Positions 1-11,689 of a DNA stretch of 64,000 bases are shown piece after piece. The DNA is from Tetrastigma voinierianum (Eukaryota; Streptophyta; Magnoliopsida; Vitales; Vitaceae), in assembly GCA_016808115.1 (NCBI GenBank), contig JAEQBH010001511.1, positions 1 to 64,000 on the forward strand, written 5' to 3'. The stretch's first letter is position 1. Each line of letters starts with the position of its first letter. The notes under the pieces were generated by a model that was not told the DNA's origin, searched no databases, and worked only from the letters and a program-made list of their open reading frames with translations. A program made the position numbers and the translations under genes.

Positions 1-1299
1 ACATGTCAATATGTGAAATTATGTGATAAAGATGAAAATAATTATATGCATTGGGTTGTATGGACTCGACATACTATGTCTCTAGCTCAAGAATATGAAT
101 TATGGCATTACTTGCCTAAGTAATGGTTGGAATTATTTTAACACATGCTTGAATGATGTGTTGACACGAATGAACTGAATGATAGAAAAGATGTACTGCA
201 TGCTTATGTGATGTATTGATTTGAATGTGTGGAATATTAACATGGCTGCATGTATGTTAAATATATGAAATGTTGTGTGCATTAGACATGAGTGTTCATA
301 GCACATAGTGTATGGTGTAGAAATGTCCATGTAGAGGTCTTCATACATTGGTCATGGGTTTGAGTGCAAGTGGGCACAAATTGCATTGTATTGGTGTGCT
401 GTGAATAACTACATTACATGAAAGTGTGTTCATGGTACTGATTTGGCACTGCGTTTGGTGTTGAATCGTGTGGGCTTTGGGAATGGGACGAAGTCCAATT
501 GAGTTCCACAATGTTAAACGAAAATGGAAAATGAAATGTGTTGTGTAGCAAATAGGATAGGATAATTCCCCTCGTGTGAAAAGCCCGAAACTCAAGGATG
601 TCAACAGATTCACTCTGAGTTCGAAAATGTCTGAGGGGTGTAAGAGACCCACGGTGAGACTCGAAAAGTCTCCGCTGCCCAAAAAGACACGAACTAAATA
701 AATAAATATCACATAGACTACTGGTTGTGAAATGGGAGTTGGGACTGATTCATATTGATTTCCCATCGCACTTCAGATTGGGTGGTGGCCTGAGGTTGAC
801 CTCATTTCAAGATGTAGAGTAGTCGCCTCATACATGCATGTAGATTTTCCATGATAGACAACATGTATGCACGGATTGGTTGTTGGTTTGATTGTGAAAT
901 GATTATTTGCATATACACCTAGGTGGGGAAATAAATTTCGGTGGATTTATCTCTACTCGGGCGTTACCTCACCCCTGCCGTGGGACCCCCTTCGTGTACA
1001 AGACAGTATTGCGCACGCGCTCCTTAGAGGCCGAGATTATGAAGCGGGCTAGACTGTGGCCTTGATTATTGTTTTGTGTATATATTAGAACGAACTAGTT
1101 TTAATATATGTTTTGTATTAGAAGTGATGTAATAACTCTTGGATCTATAGAAATGTATGGTCATGTAACCATATGGACAAGTATGGATGATGGGCCCTAT
1201 TGGGTCATTTTACTCATGTATGGGTCTCATGATATGAGACACACAGGTTTCCGCAGGTTGATGGTGATCAACGGGACCCTCGGGTTTTGGGGTGTCACA
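1..1299 (+). mobile_element. LTR of a Ty3/gypsy element, 3' part
   Basis: Seen: the segment ends in a GGGGTGTCACA-type terminus at 1299, preceded by the GGTTGATGG and GGACCC blocks that precede every other plus-strand LTR end in this window (30.77, 39.05, 43.86 and 57.42 kb). It also holds the R-region-like block with a CGTGGGACCCCC motif near 980. The 5' end lies outside the window. No PBS follows, so this is a solo LTR or a 3' LTR. It abuts the repeat tail of the Tat-like element, so it probably inserted there. The reading frames inside are not coding. Confidence 0.6.
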
Positions 1300-2965
1300 A
1301 CCAAGGTGGCACTAGGCTTACCTCTGGATGTGTGCTCGATGAACATTTGCACAGGCGCACTTCTTGCATGTGGATGAACTAGTGGACCAAGGTGGCACAA
1401 GGCCTACCTTAAGATATTTGTTGAAAACTTACTTTGAAAATTTTCTTGAATGATTGTCGTTTATCTCTGATAGGTACATTTTAAGGATGCTATTCCCTAA
1501 GCTCGTGCCCATGCTGGCTTACTTTATTTATTTATCATGGATTGGACGGCCTTGATAAAAAACCAAAAAACCCATTTTCCTGAACTGTGCCCAAAGGCCT
1601 ACTTTACCTGACTCCCCTCAACTTTTAGATCCCCTTCCAAGCTTAGAATAACTATGGAACCTAATTTGTCCTTTCATACATATTGTATAATCCTTGGAAA
1701 ATATATGCACATAGGACCCCATTATATAGTCGTGACTACGCTGCACAGGTGTTGAAAACATGGTGTCATAGTCGCGACTACGCCGCATTGTGCAGTCAAA
1801 ACATGGTATCATAGTCATGCACTCACGGGCGACTACACCGAAGCCTCGACGCGCCTTGAGTCATAGTCGCAACTATGAAAGCCGTAGTCATGACTATGAC
1901 TGTAATTTGCACAACTTCTTTAATTCTTATCCAATTTGTTTGATTTTTGTCTTGTTTTCTTCCATTTCTCCCAAGGGATGACCTATCACTTGGTGCAATG
2001 ATGTAACAGGTCCAATTCTTTAGAGAAACCTTGCATTTGAATGTGCATTGGCTACATTGCTCACTTTCCTTTACTCTAATTCAGCGTGAGAGCTTATTTC
2101 CTCAATCTTAGAGTGATTATGATACCCTCTCATGAACTTGTACATGTGCTATGTTTGGGGAAATATGTGTACCTAATGGCCTAGAGGCCTACCTTACTCA
2201 CTTGGATATTTCCACCCCTATTTCCCCAATCTTGATGTGGTCAAGAAGTCTTCCTTAGGAAATCAATAGGGAATCTTGAAGAAGTTTGTGTTTTTGAGGT
2301 GAAGTGGCCAAAGGCTAATTTTACTACTTCAAATCCTATCTTGGAACTAGTCTCATACCTACAATGGTCAAGGGACCAACTTTAGGGAATTGATGGTATA
2401 AGGCAAACTTTCTGGAGAAAAGCATGAATGTGAGGAAACCATTGACAAGAAGTCTATCCAACCAGTCTATTTGTACTTATTTCTCCAACACCCAAATAGT
2501 CCTGGGACATACTTATGAGATTTTTAGAAATCCAAAGAGGGAATAAGAACGCCCTTGGAGAAATCATTGTGTTGACCAAGAAGCCACTTTATCACTAGGT
2601 CATCCCATATTTCTCAAGTCCTAAAGTGGTCATGGAACCTACTTTTGGAGAATTGATGACACAACAAGCCCTTTATTGGGAAAAAGCCTTTATTTAGGAT
2701 CAATAGGGATCCCAAAGCCTACTTTAACCTTCCCATCAGCTAGTACATATTTTTCCTAATTTTAAAGAGGTCAGGAGGCCAACTTTATTTATTCATAAGA
2801 CATTGAGGGAATAACAAGAATGACATTGAGGAATACAAAAGGTACAAAATGTTTGAGTAGTGAGTGGCCAAAACAGCCTACTTTATCACTAAAAGTAACT
2901 ATTAGGAATAGTTTCCCTAATCCAAAAGTGGTCAATGGGACTTATTTTGCTTGTTATTCCCTCAT
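1300..2965 (-). repeat. Imperfect ~130-bp tandem array, tail of Tat-like element
   Basis: Seen: a motif of the form TTCTCAATCnnAAAGTGGTCA recurs near 2110, 2233, 2362, 2495, 2621, 2763 and 2924 (spacing 123-161 bp). A second motif, GGCCTACTTTA, recurs near 1590, 2178, 2307, 2575, 2711 and 2867. Diverged units can be followed back to 1300 (ACCAAGGTGGCAC twice, 84 bp apart). The array starts just past the integrase end at 2974, on the 3' side of a minus-strand element. Known: Tat/Ogre elements often carry tandem repeats between pol and the 3' LTR. Inference: this array is that untranslated tail. The 3' LTR itself was not found. Confidence 0.6.
1727..1896. repeat. Cluster of TAGTCGCGACTA palindromes
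   Basis: Seen: TAGTCGTGACTA at 1727-1738, TAGTCGCGACTA (perfect palindrome) at 1769-1780, CATAGTCGCAACTATG near 1862-1877 and TAGTCATGACTA (perfect palindrome) at 1885-1896. The central CG/TG/CA variants fit deamination of a methylated CpG core. The cluster interrupts the ~130-bp array. Similar palindromes recur elsewhere in the window. Confidence 0.65.
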
Positions 2966-2973
2966 TCCCTACC

Positions 2974-4115
2974 TTAGCTTTTCTTGGTAGTGTCTAACAT
3001 TTCCCACATTGTGGGAAAGTATTTCAGGAGGTACTTCCCCATCGATGAACTCAGGTGGCTCCCTTCAAGGCTTGATAGCCGCAGGTATTTCCCGCCGCAT
3101 TTGGTGAACCTTTGACTGTCCTCCCAGCTTAGGAGACCATTTCCTAATTCTCTGTCTTTAGAACCGATGGATAACACCACCTTCCAAACAAGCTCCCCTT
3201 CTTCAAAACTCTTTCTTCTCACCTGCTTATTGTAGATCTAAGCCACCTTCTTTTTTTCTGGATCATGATGTGGTCAAGCGCTTGTGATCTCTTCGTATCC
3301 AATGCCTTAAGATCCATCATCATGGCCTCATTGTATTCTTGAGGATTAAGGCCATTCTACCTGGATACCCTTAGAGAAGGAACTACCACCTCTATTGGAA
3401 GCATTGCATCCTACCCAGGTTAGAGAATAAGGACTTAACCCTTGTAGAATCTCTTTTAGAAGTTCTATAAGCCCATAAGGTCTCAGATAAAATTTTGTAC
3501 CAATCTCTAGAATTATCCTCCAACATCTTCTCTGAGATGCTTATCAACACCTTATTAAAAGCTTCTTCCTGCCCATTTGCTTGGGCATAAAAGGGAGTGG
3601 ATCTGATGAGTTGAATGCCATGGGCCCTGCAAAAATAAGTCATCTCATCCCTAGTAAACATGGTGCCTTGTTCGATTGTAATGGACTGAGGAATTCCAAA
3701 TCTATGAATGATCTGCTCCTGGATGAATTAGATCACATCCTTTTACTCTACCTTCTTCAAGGGTATTGCCTCCACCCATTTAGTGGAAGCAGTCTCAGAG
3801 TAACCAAGATGAAGCGGGGTCCTTTGATGAAGTCGGGTAGATTATCCCACTCCACTCCATGGCCCATCCTTTAAAGGCCCCGTTTCACAATTGAGTGGAG
3901 TTCCAAGGTGTATCCTTTACGTCGCCATACTTTTGATACTATTAGTGTTCTTGTGAGTAATTGATGTAGTAAACTAAGATGGCTGCCGGAAATAACCATG
4001 TCTCCTAATCATCCTCACATTTTTATCCCGCTTGATAGCTCCATGCACTTTCATGAACTTGTTTCATCACTCCATGCCGTTTGGGAAGGAGGTATCCAGC
4101 AAAGAACCCATTAGG
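2974..4115 (-). pseudogene. Tat-like integrase remnant
   Basis: Seen: an HH-type zinc-finger trace near 4090-3990 (KRHGVMKQVHESA). The end of the catalytic core lies at 3392-3661, with FCRAHGIQLIRSTPFYAQANGQ and a LWAYRTSKRD block. The C-terminal tail at 2974-3260 has SIGSKDRELG and GKYLLKYFPTMWE. Known: the STPFYAQANGQ and AYRTSKR blocks are diagnostic of plant Ty3/gypsy Tat integrases. Several frameshifts and stops separate the three parts. Downstream (lower coordinates) lies the tandem-repeat tail. Confidence 0.85.
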
Positions 4116-4379
4116 TCCCTTTTTGTACAATTCCCCTTCCAATAGGATGAAGTTTCGTGATTGAACTTTCACCTTATAGGGGACCTGCCTGTCAGGGTCT
4201 TCTAAATACTCTATGATATTATTTATCTAGTCTCCTGTAACATTCGCATTTGTATTGACGACTTCAAATCCGATTCCCCTTTCATAAATTGAGGCGTGAT
4301 TCTTCTCTCCTATCACAATGAGCTTAAGATTCAATTCTTCGCTCATCTTCACACCTAAGGCTTCTTGTGCTACCTCATC

Positions 4380-5315
4380 CGCTTCCTAATTAGATCCCCT
4401 AGGTACGAATTCAAAATCCACAGACTAGAAAGAATCTAACAATTAAGTGGATTCAGTATAATATGGAGCTAGCAATAAGCTGTTGCATTTATATTCCCCT
4501 GTTAGCCGCCGAAGCACTAATTGGGAGTCCCCGATAATATGTACCTCTTGTGCTCCTAGTTCCAACAAAATCTCTAAACCGATCACTAAAGCCTCATATT
4601 AGCTTGATTGTTGGTGCACTTGAAGGCTAAGTTGAAAGAAAGGGTAGTCTTTATCCCTTTTGGTGAGATGATTACTATCCCAACTCTAGTGAAATTCTTT
4701 GTGCTAGAGCCATCAAACTTAAGAACCCAAGGTCGCCTTTCTACTTCATATATCCCTAATTCCACATCATTTTCTAGTTTAATTTATAATGAAGGATGAT
4801 CAGCTAGAAAGTTAGCTAAAGCTTACCCCTTGCCTGATTTCTATGGAAAATAGACCAAGGTGAACTCTGACAAAGCAAAGGACCATTTCTCGATTCATCT
4901 AGTGATGAAGGGTTGGCTTCGCATGTATTTCATCAAGTCGGTTTGGGAGACCACATACACTTAAGACTTGATCGAGTAATGTCTCAATTTTATACAACCA
5001 AATTATAGGGCCAAACACAACTTCTCAATGGATGTATACCTTGTTTATGATGAATTTAGGACCCTACTCAAATAGTACACAGCCTGCTCATGGCCTTCAA
5101 CATTATTTTATGCCAGAATGCATCCTATAGACTCTTTGGTGTACCGAGCAGATAGAGTTTGGAGGGCGACCCCTCGCAGGTGGCATTAAAATAGGGCCTG
5201 TGAAGGTAGCCTTTGGATTCCATCAAAAGTTGTTTGGTGTTGTTCCTCCCATTTAAACTCTTCCACTTCTTTCAGCATGATTAGGTCAGAGAATACCTTA
5301 GTCTTCCCTGCCATA
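4380..5315 (-). pseudogene. Tat-like RT connection and RNase H remnant
   Basis: Seen on the minus strand: a stretch reading FDGSS, then VIISPKG, then CTNNQAN, then LVIGLEILLELGAQEV and IIGDSQLVLRRLTGEYKC between about 4800 and 4480. This matches the plant Tat-type RNase H, in which DGS and GDSQLV carry catalytic aspartates. Stops and frameshifts interrupt it. The part between 4800 and 5315 holds decayed RT thumb and connection sequence with no long open frame. It sits between the RT at 5316-5806 and the integrase below 4115, the normal pol order. Confidence 0.75.
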
Positions 5316-5806
5316 TTAGAGATGATGGAATCTCATCATTTTAAAACTTTTCCTTAAATGATTCACATGTTCGACGACCTTAACAATGTCATTGATATAA
5401 ATCTCCATGTGGTGGCCTAACATATCATGAAAGATGGCATCTATAGCCCTTTGGTAAGTTGCACCAACGTTCTTCAAACCAAAGGGCATGACTAGCCATT
5501 CAAACGCTCCTAAGGAACCAAGACATCTGAAGCCAGTCTTAGATATATCATCAACAACTATTAGGATTTGTTTACACCCAGAGAAATCGTCCATGAAGGA
5601 TAATAACTCATTATTTGCAGTGGAGTCAACTAACATGTCAGCAATAGCCACTACATACATGTCTTTAGGAGTGGCAGCATTTAAATCCCTAAAGTCTACA
5701 CAAACTCTAAGTTTCCCATTCTTGTTCATCATAGGGACAATGTTTGCCAACCACTGCACATACCTTGTAGGTCTAATGAATTTGGCCTTCAAAAGCTCCG
5801 CTTAGC
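5316..5806 (-). pseudogene. Tat/Ogre-like reverse transcriptase fragment
   Basis: Seen: a 158-residue open stretch with the RT palm order. It starts with a WLANIVP block, then VCVDFRDLNAATPKD, then LSFMDDFSGCKQI, then FGLKNVGATYQRA, and ends in a YINDIV stretch where active elements have the Y-x-DD catalytic box. Known: the NAATPKD and GATYQRA variants are typical of plant Tat-lineage Ty3/gypsy polymerases. The second catalytic aspartate is altered (YIND), so it is probably inactive. The reading stops abruptly at 5806 where AT-rich DNA begins. Gag, protease and the RT N-terminus are therefore missing. It lies in line with RNase H and integrase pieces down to 2974. Confidence 0.88.
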
Positions 5807-6328
5807 TTTTATGTTTTTGTTTTTATTTTTATTATATTATAAATAAATAAAATATTATAATTTTTAACTTTATTTCATTAAAAAAAATTATTATTATTAT
5901 TATGTATTAAAATATAAAATAAAAATAAAATAAAATCATTTTTTAATATAATCAGGGCAGTACAGAACTAAACAATACCTTAACCTACCCCAAACCAACC
6001 AAAACCCAATTACATTAATCTAAAACTCATTCCATGAGGGATATAGGATGTGACGAGAAACACCCCCCCCTTAAAAAAAAAAAAAAAAACCCTAATTGTC
6101 ATCTCTAAGCACACAATCTCCAAAATCTTTTTCTATCAAAAGTTATTATACTAATCACAACTCTCGTTATTGAATATTTAGTTAACTCTAGATAATCTTA
6201 TATTTTTAATGGAATATAAGTTATATGAATGTTTAAGAAGTCTCGAGAATGAGCGAAGCATATTTTCGAAATAAAATTGAAATTGTTAAGTTTTTACTTC
6301 TGTTTCTGTGAGAATATAATATTATAAT
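5807..6328. other. AT-rich non-genic stretch
   Basis: A truncation point of the Tat-like element followed by T-rich, then A-rich low-complexity DNA. It includes an 8-C run next to a 17-A run near 6062-6089. No gene is visible. Confidence 0.6.
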
Positions 6329-6336
6329 AATTTAAT

Positions 6337-7696
6337 TAGAGCTGATAAATGGGTCAACCAAACCCATTTCAAACCAGCCCATTTGGGTTGTGAACCAAAA
6401 CATGCTGGGTTAATTTGGACAATTTCTATTTGTGCTAGCGTTTGATCAGTCCATACGAGTTGCAGCCAAAACCTTAAGAATACTAAAAATTAATTTACAA
6501 ATTATACAATGCCAAATAATATAAATATATAATAATAATTAATATATAAAATAACCGAGTCTATACAATATAATAACAATAAACAAACTAATAAATACAA
6601 TGCGTTAGAGCGCATCAAAAGTATCAAACTAACTAGCTAAATAATATCAAAACAATAAATTAACAACTTAATAACATATATGAAAATAAAAACTTCAAAG
6701 TATCAAATAAAATCTAATATTCCTCTAATTTTCATTCTCATCCTCATTATATCCAATAATAAATATGTGACTCTACATTAGAAAGATGTATCATTTATGC
6801 TAGTTAACCATCATTATCTATTAATTAAAATTTTAGAATGCTAACAATATAAATTTCATTTATATTTGTAATAAATTTTTTTTTCCAAAAATGCATCTCA
6901 TATTTGTTTTGAAATTTTTATTCCTAGAAGATATAATCATATTACAAAAGAAATAAATGTATAATTTTTGGTAATTATTTTTAAAATAACAATTTTTTTT
7001 ATATTAACACTAGTTTAAGTACTAAAATTATTTAAAATATATTGATAATTTAGTTATTAAATCTAATTTATTTTATAAACTAGTACGAATTTATTTTTTT
7101 TTATCAAAAACACATAAATGATTAAATAAAATTTAAAGGATAAATAAAAAAATAAAATTATAAATATTTAAAATAGGATTAATGAGATAAATGAAAATAT
7201 ATTAAATATTAAAACTTTAATTTATTTAATTCAAATGTATTCCGTAATTTTCATACAATATTTTTTAAATATTAAATTATCATATAAATTAGTATTAAAA
7301 GTTACATTTAAAAATTGAAAATAAAATAGTTAAAAAATAAAGATTACTATATTAATCATATATTATAATAATAATAATAATTAATATTTTTAAACCCTTA
7401 TGCTACAAAAGCAGAGATTTGACTCCGTGTTAAAGGTCAAAATATCGAATTTTATAGATGATCCTTGAAAATCTTAAAACTAAGCTAGTTACATAAAATA
7501 AAATAAAATAAAGAATCGTGCCACCGGGCTAATCAAGACCGATCCAATCCGACAAACTCACATGGGCCACGGGCTAAAACGGGTAAGCCAATTTGACCTA
7601 ATTTTATTCGGGCCTTAAATTTTATCAGCCCAACCCTCCAAAAAGTCGGGTTAAAGTAGACTAGCCCATCGGGCTCAACCCATATTGCCAACTCTA
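6337..7696. mobile_element. hAT-like non-autonomous transposon, 1.36 kb
   Basis: Seen: the left end TAGAGCTGATAAATGGGTCA and the reverse complement of the right end, TAGAGTTGGCAATATGGGTT, are imperfect terminal inverted repeats. They are flanked by AATTTAAT (6329-6336) and GATTTAAT (7697-7704), an 8-bp duplication with one mismatch. Both ends contain runs of GGGTCAACC/GGGCTC-type sequence, also in inverted orientation. The interior is very AT-rich and lacks a transposase frame. Known: 8-bp duplications and TAGxG/CAGxG ends are usual for hAT elements. Family assignment is inference; the boundaries are well supported. Confidence 0.7.
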
Positions 7697-7704
7697 GATT
7701 TAAT

Positions 7705-9059
7705 GCAAGTGAATGAGTTTATTAATTGTCCAACTACATTTTGTTTACTTTATTTATTTTCATATTTATTATTTTACACCTTATTTACATTTATTTTAAA
7801 CACTCTCTTTAGTATAATAAATCAAATATAACAAAAGAACAAATTGACCTACTTAACTGTTAACCATGTAACCTATTTTCCTTAAACAATGATGGGTGAT
7901 TTTTCGACAATTTTTGGCTTAAAATCACCCATCTAAATATTTTTCTTCCATTTTATTGCTTAATAAAGTGGTTTTTCCACAAAGATTTAGGTTTTATTTT
8001 GTTTTTTGTGTTGTCGTCGTTTTATCAACATTTGGTTTGTTATCGTTTTATCGACATTTGGTTTGTTATCGTTTTATAAACGTGGTGTTGTTCGTCGCCT
8101 TGTTGCTATTGCTTTACGCAAGGTGGGGCGATTCGATTGTAAGACATTTGACGAGTCAAATCTATCAAATTATGATCGTCAAGATGTTGGAAGAACCTGA
8201 GTCAGATATTATGGGGCCACTATTTTATCAAATTTGTGTGTTTTATGCCAATTTATTATGCTATTAACTCCGGTTGTTTCATCTTGTATTTTTAGCTATT
8301 TGTATCTTGGATCTGTCCATTGCAGTTTGAATCAATAATATTATTCTCCTTTAATTTAAAAATCAAAGTAACTAATTAAATCACGCCAAACACATATTAA
8401 AATAAAATAAGATAGGACGTTGACATGGTCCAACAATTACGGTGATTACGTTATTGATAGTGTACCAACACTCAATAATCCACTAATCCAAAACATCTTA
8501 ATGCACTTGGTTCAAGTAACTCTCATATTAATAATAAACTGTATATTAAATCACCTTTTCAATTTTTTTGTCATTTTCTTTTCGAGGAACTTTGAACTTT
8601 TCCTTGGGACAGTGACTCAAGAGGTTCATTGGTGGCATCTGGATTCCTCTTTTAAATAAGTCCATCACATGTGAACGAGAGGAAAGAAGAAAGACTTTTC
8701 CTTGGATTATTTTTTCTTTTTTCATAATTTTTTTTTCTCATGTCGGCAATGACTACAACTTTAAGGATTTGTATTAATTAATCTGATATTCGAATTAAAA
8801 ACTCCCTCATGCAATTTCTTATTATTTGACGTTAACCTTCAAGGCTTGGAAATAAATTTATGCATCAATCAGCTAGGCCAACTAAGAAAATTTTCTATCT
8901 GCTCTCTGAAGGAGTCAAACAAGCTATCACATTTTCAGTGTTTAATTTCATTACTATTTTTCATGCAATGTTAGCTGCTTGCAGTATCTACCTACGCATG
9001 GCCGAAAGGTCTTTGCTTCTAAATTATCATATGAAGACTTACTACTATTAAACAAATTA
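7705..9059. other. Non-genic stretch with a short tandem repeat
   Basis: Mostly AT-rich DNA without a recognisable protein. Seen: a 26-bp unit (CGTTTTATCAACATTTGGTT plus six bases) is repeated at 8018-8043 and 8044-8069, with a partial third copy. The small open frames here (7956-8267, 8420-8659, 8860-9051) show no domain or motif and are not called as genes. Confidence 0.5.
7891..7933. repeat. Perfect 13-bp inverted repeat with 17-nt loop
   Basis: Seen: GATGGGTGATTTT at 7891-7903 and its exact reverse complement at 7921-7933. It would form a stable hairpin in an AT-rich region. It may be a terminus or fold-back of an unrecognised element. Confidence 0.6.
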
Positions 9060-10113
9060 AATCCTGCAAAATACTCTCGACAGTTGCTGAATCTTTCTCC
9101 GTAGAGCACTAGTTAATGACAATAAAAAGCCAAAGGGAGATAATTTGAAATCATTGCACTCATGGCATTGCCGCCTTGGCCATGCAAGTAAGAGACGCAT
9201 GACTGAGTTACACAAGTGTGGTAGCATGATCATGAATCATTTGACACATCCGAATCTTGCTTGCTAGGCAAAGATAACCGAGTTGCCCTTTATGGGAAAT
9301 GGTGAACATGCTTATTGACCATTTGACTATCATATTCCTGATGTTTGTGGTTCTTTGTCCATTAATGTCAGAGGTTGTTTTGTCTACATTACCTTTATCA
9401 ATGATCATTCACAATTTGGGTACTTGTATCTTATGAGTACAAATCTAAATCCTTTGAGAAGTTCAGAGAATTCAGATATGAAGTAGAGAAATAGCTTGGG
9501 AGAAGTATCAAATCACTTAGACGAGATCTAAGTGGCGAATACTTAAGTCAAGAGTTTTTGGGTCATCTCCAGGATAGTGAGACTTTATCCAAGTGGACTC
9601 CTCCTTACATACCGCACCAAGTAGTGTGGTGAAAAGGACAAATCGAATCTTGTTGGACTTGGTAAGGTCTATGATGGGCAAGGTGGATCTACTCGAGTTA
9701 CCTTAGAGGTATGCACATTAAACTACTATTTAAGTGTTAAACAAAGTCCAATCCAAGTTAGTTGAGTTTATGCCACATGGGATATGAACTAATAAGGAGC
9801 CCTATCTTTCTCACCTGAAAGTATTGGGTTATCCAACTTATACAAAATAAATTGCGGACAAGCTAGAAGTTAAACCTGACAAGTGTCTGTTTGTAGGATA
9901 TCCTAAAAAGAAAATTGGATATCAGTTCTACAACACTTTGGAACAAAAGTTGTTTGTTTCAAAGTATACAGTCTTCTTAGAGGAAGAGTATCTTCAAAGA
10001 GAAGACAATGGGAGCAAATGTGAGCTTAGAGAAGTTCAAGATGCTCAAATAGACACAGATAAACTAACTTAATCAAAGACTGTTATTCATGTTGATGAAG
10101 TAGCAATCGATCT
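9060..10113 (+). pseudogene. Ty1/copia GAG-pre-integrase and integrase fragment
   Basis: Seen on the plus strand, across several frames: SWHCRLGHASKRRMTELHKCG near 9163-9225 (the GAG-pre-integrase block with the HH of the zinc finger). Next come DVCGSLSINVRGCFVYITF and an FGYLYLM block near 9335-9435. A decayed core and a RILLDLVRSMM helix lie near 9650. Near 9880-9970 is a CxFVGYPK-like segment. Stops are frequent, so no product is expected. The reading order is the normal copia IN order. It is cut at 10113 by LTR A (starting TGTGACGCC) and the copia RT does not resume on the far side within view. Confidence 0.8.
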
Positions 10114-10179
10114 TGTGACGCCCCAAATCCTGTGTTTTTTATTTTTATTTTTATTTATTTATTTATTTTATTTTGTTTA

Positions 10180-11050
10180 CCACGGCCTGAAGTCTGTTGC
10201 GACATAGAAAACTCTGTCGTGACACAACTTCTCTATCGTGACAACATTTACCCCTGTTGCGACAACCCTCGTGATAGACAAGTGTTGCAACATAAAGGCT
10301 TATGTCGAGACACTATTGGCGACAACTACATCGTGATTCTTTGTCCCGTCATGAAGACTTTGTCGTGACCTAAATTTAATTTAACATAGCCTCTCGTCAT
10401 GACAAAACCCTTTCGGCCGTGACTAAACCCTATCACGACACTCAGATACCTGTCGCATTAGGAAAACTCTCAGTCGTGGGCGAACTCTGTCGTGACATTA
10501 AAATACCATATCAAGAGACAACTCCAGGCAACTTTTTCGAGACATCATATTTTTTGTCGTGACATGAAAACTCTTGACTTTGACCAAACTCTATTACGAC
10601 ATAAAAATACCTTGTCGCAACATAGAATCCCTTGATCTTGATTATGCTTTGTCGTGACATAAAATACTTTGTCGTGACACAATCTCCAAAAAAACTGTGT
10701 CGTGACATTAAATTCCTCCGTCGCGACATAAAAGTTGGCGCCGCTCACCAAACTCATCACGACATATTGATAAACAATCTTGTCGCAACATATAAGCCCG
10801 CCTTGATAATCGCCTCGCTGGGCACAAGGAAAGTTCATTCGTGACCTAGAAATCCCCATGCCAAGACTAAACCCATTGCAACATGAAAGTCATAACGCCT
10901 GACCTCTTGTCATGATCGTCTCGATTGTGACAAGGAAACCTCTGTCACAACAAAGAAGCAAAAGTTTTGTCACGACATGGAAAGGCTATGTCGCGATAGC
11001 GACGCTGAAACCGTGAGAAATCATGTTGCGACATTGCTGAATCCCTCGCT
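10180..11050. repeat. Degenerate GTCGTGACAT minisatellite in LTR A
   Basis: Seen: roughly 35-40 variants of a 10-nt core (GTCGTGACAT, GTCGCGACAT, GTTGCGACAT, GTCGCAACAT, ATCACGACAT, GTCATGACA), spaced about 20-25 bp, separated by short A-rich or CCCT-containing spacers. The core GTCGCGAC is a palindrome. All common variants differ by C-to-T or G-to-A at its CpGs. Inference: an expanded array of a CpG-rich palindromic unit decaying by methyl-C deamination. In LTR orientation it occupies the 3' part of the LTR (R/U5 side). Confidence 0.75.
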
Positions 11051-11689
11051 ATGGCATTAACTCTGAAAAGATCTACGCGACTAGGAACCCTGGTCGACCT
11101 AAAGCCCCGCCATGCAAACCCCTCACATGGCTACTGCACTGAAAAGATCCGTCATACCTAAAGCCTGCCCATGCGTGTAGTAGTCTTTCTGGCATTTCCT
11201 ACGCCTCCAACTCTTTTCCCAAACACAATAAATTCAACACTGTAGCCTCTGCATAATTTAAGGCAATATAAAACCCGGGTAAAACTTGCCAAACTATGTT
11301 GAACAAATTAAACGAGTTTCATTACAACTCTTTTCTCTTACATGTATAGAAACCGGATAAACTGTCCAGAATTCTATTAAAAACACAAGAGAGCCATAAT
11401 ACGGCCTTCTTCACAACTAAGGGTTCAAATGAGTTCCATCTCCTTGTGTACCTCCAATACTTGAAATATTTTCCCACGACGGGGTGAACAATACCAAGTA
11501 GAGGAATTCTCCTATAAGGGCTACTCCTGTGACGCCCCAAATTCCCGAGGATCATCATTCTTTTTTTAACAAAGGTTCATGAACGGTTCATGGACAAAGG
11601 TTCATGAATAGTATAGTGCCAAAGGTACAACATAGTGCATCGGATAGAAGTCCGCTGCGGCGCTAATCGAGCCCGCTTGGCGTACTGCC

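Noticed and set aside
133..766. Two minus-strand frames at the window start
   Set aside because: They lie in a plus-strand LTR and show no domain.
7956..8267. Candidate small protein gene rich in hydrophobic residues
   Set aside because: No motif, lies over a 26-bp tandem repeat, and has no supporting splice or promoter context.
10180..11050. Regularly spaced palindromic motif that looks CRISPR-like
   Set aside because: Units are degenerate, spacing is irregular, spacers are not unique sequence of fixed length, and the setting is a plant LTR.
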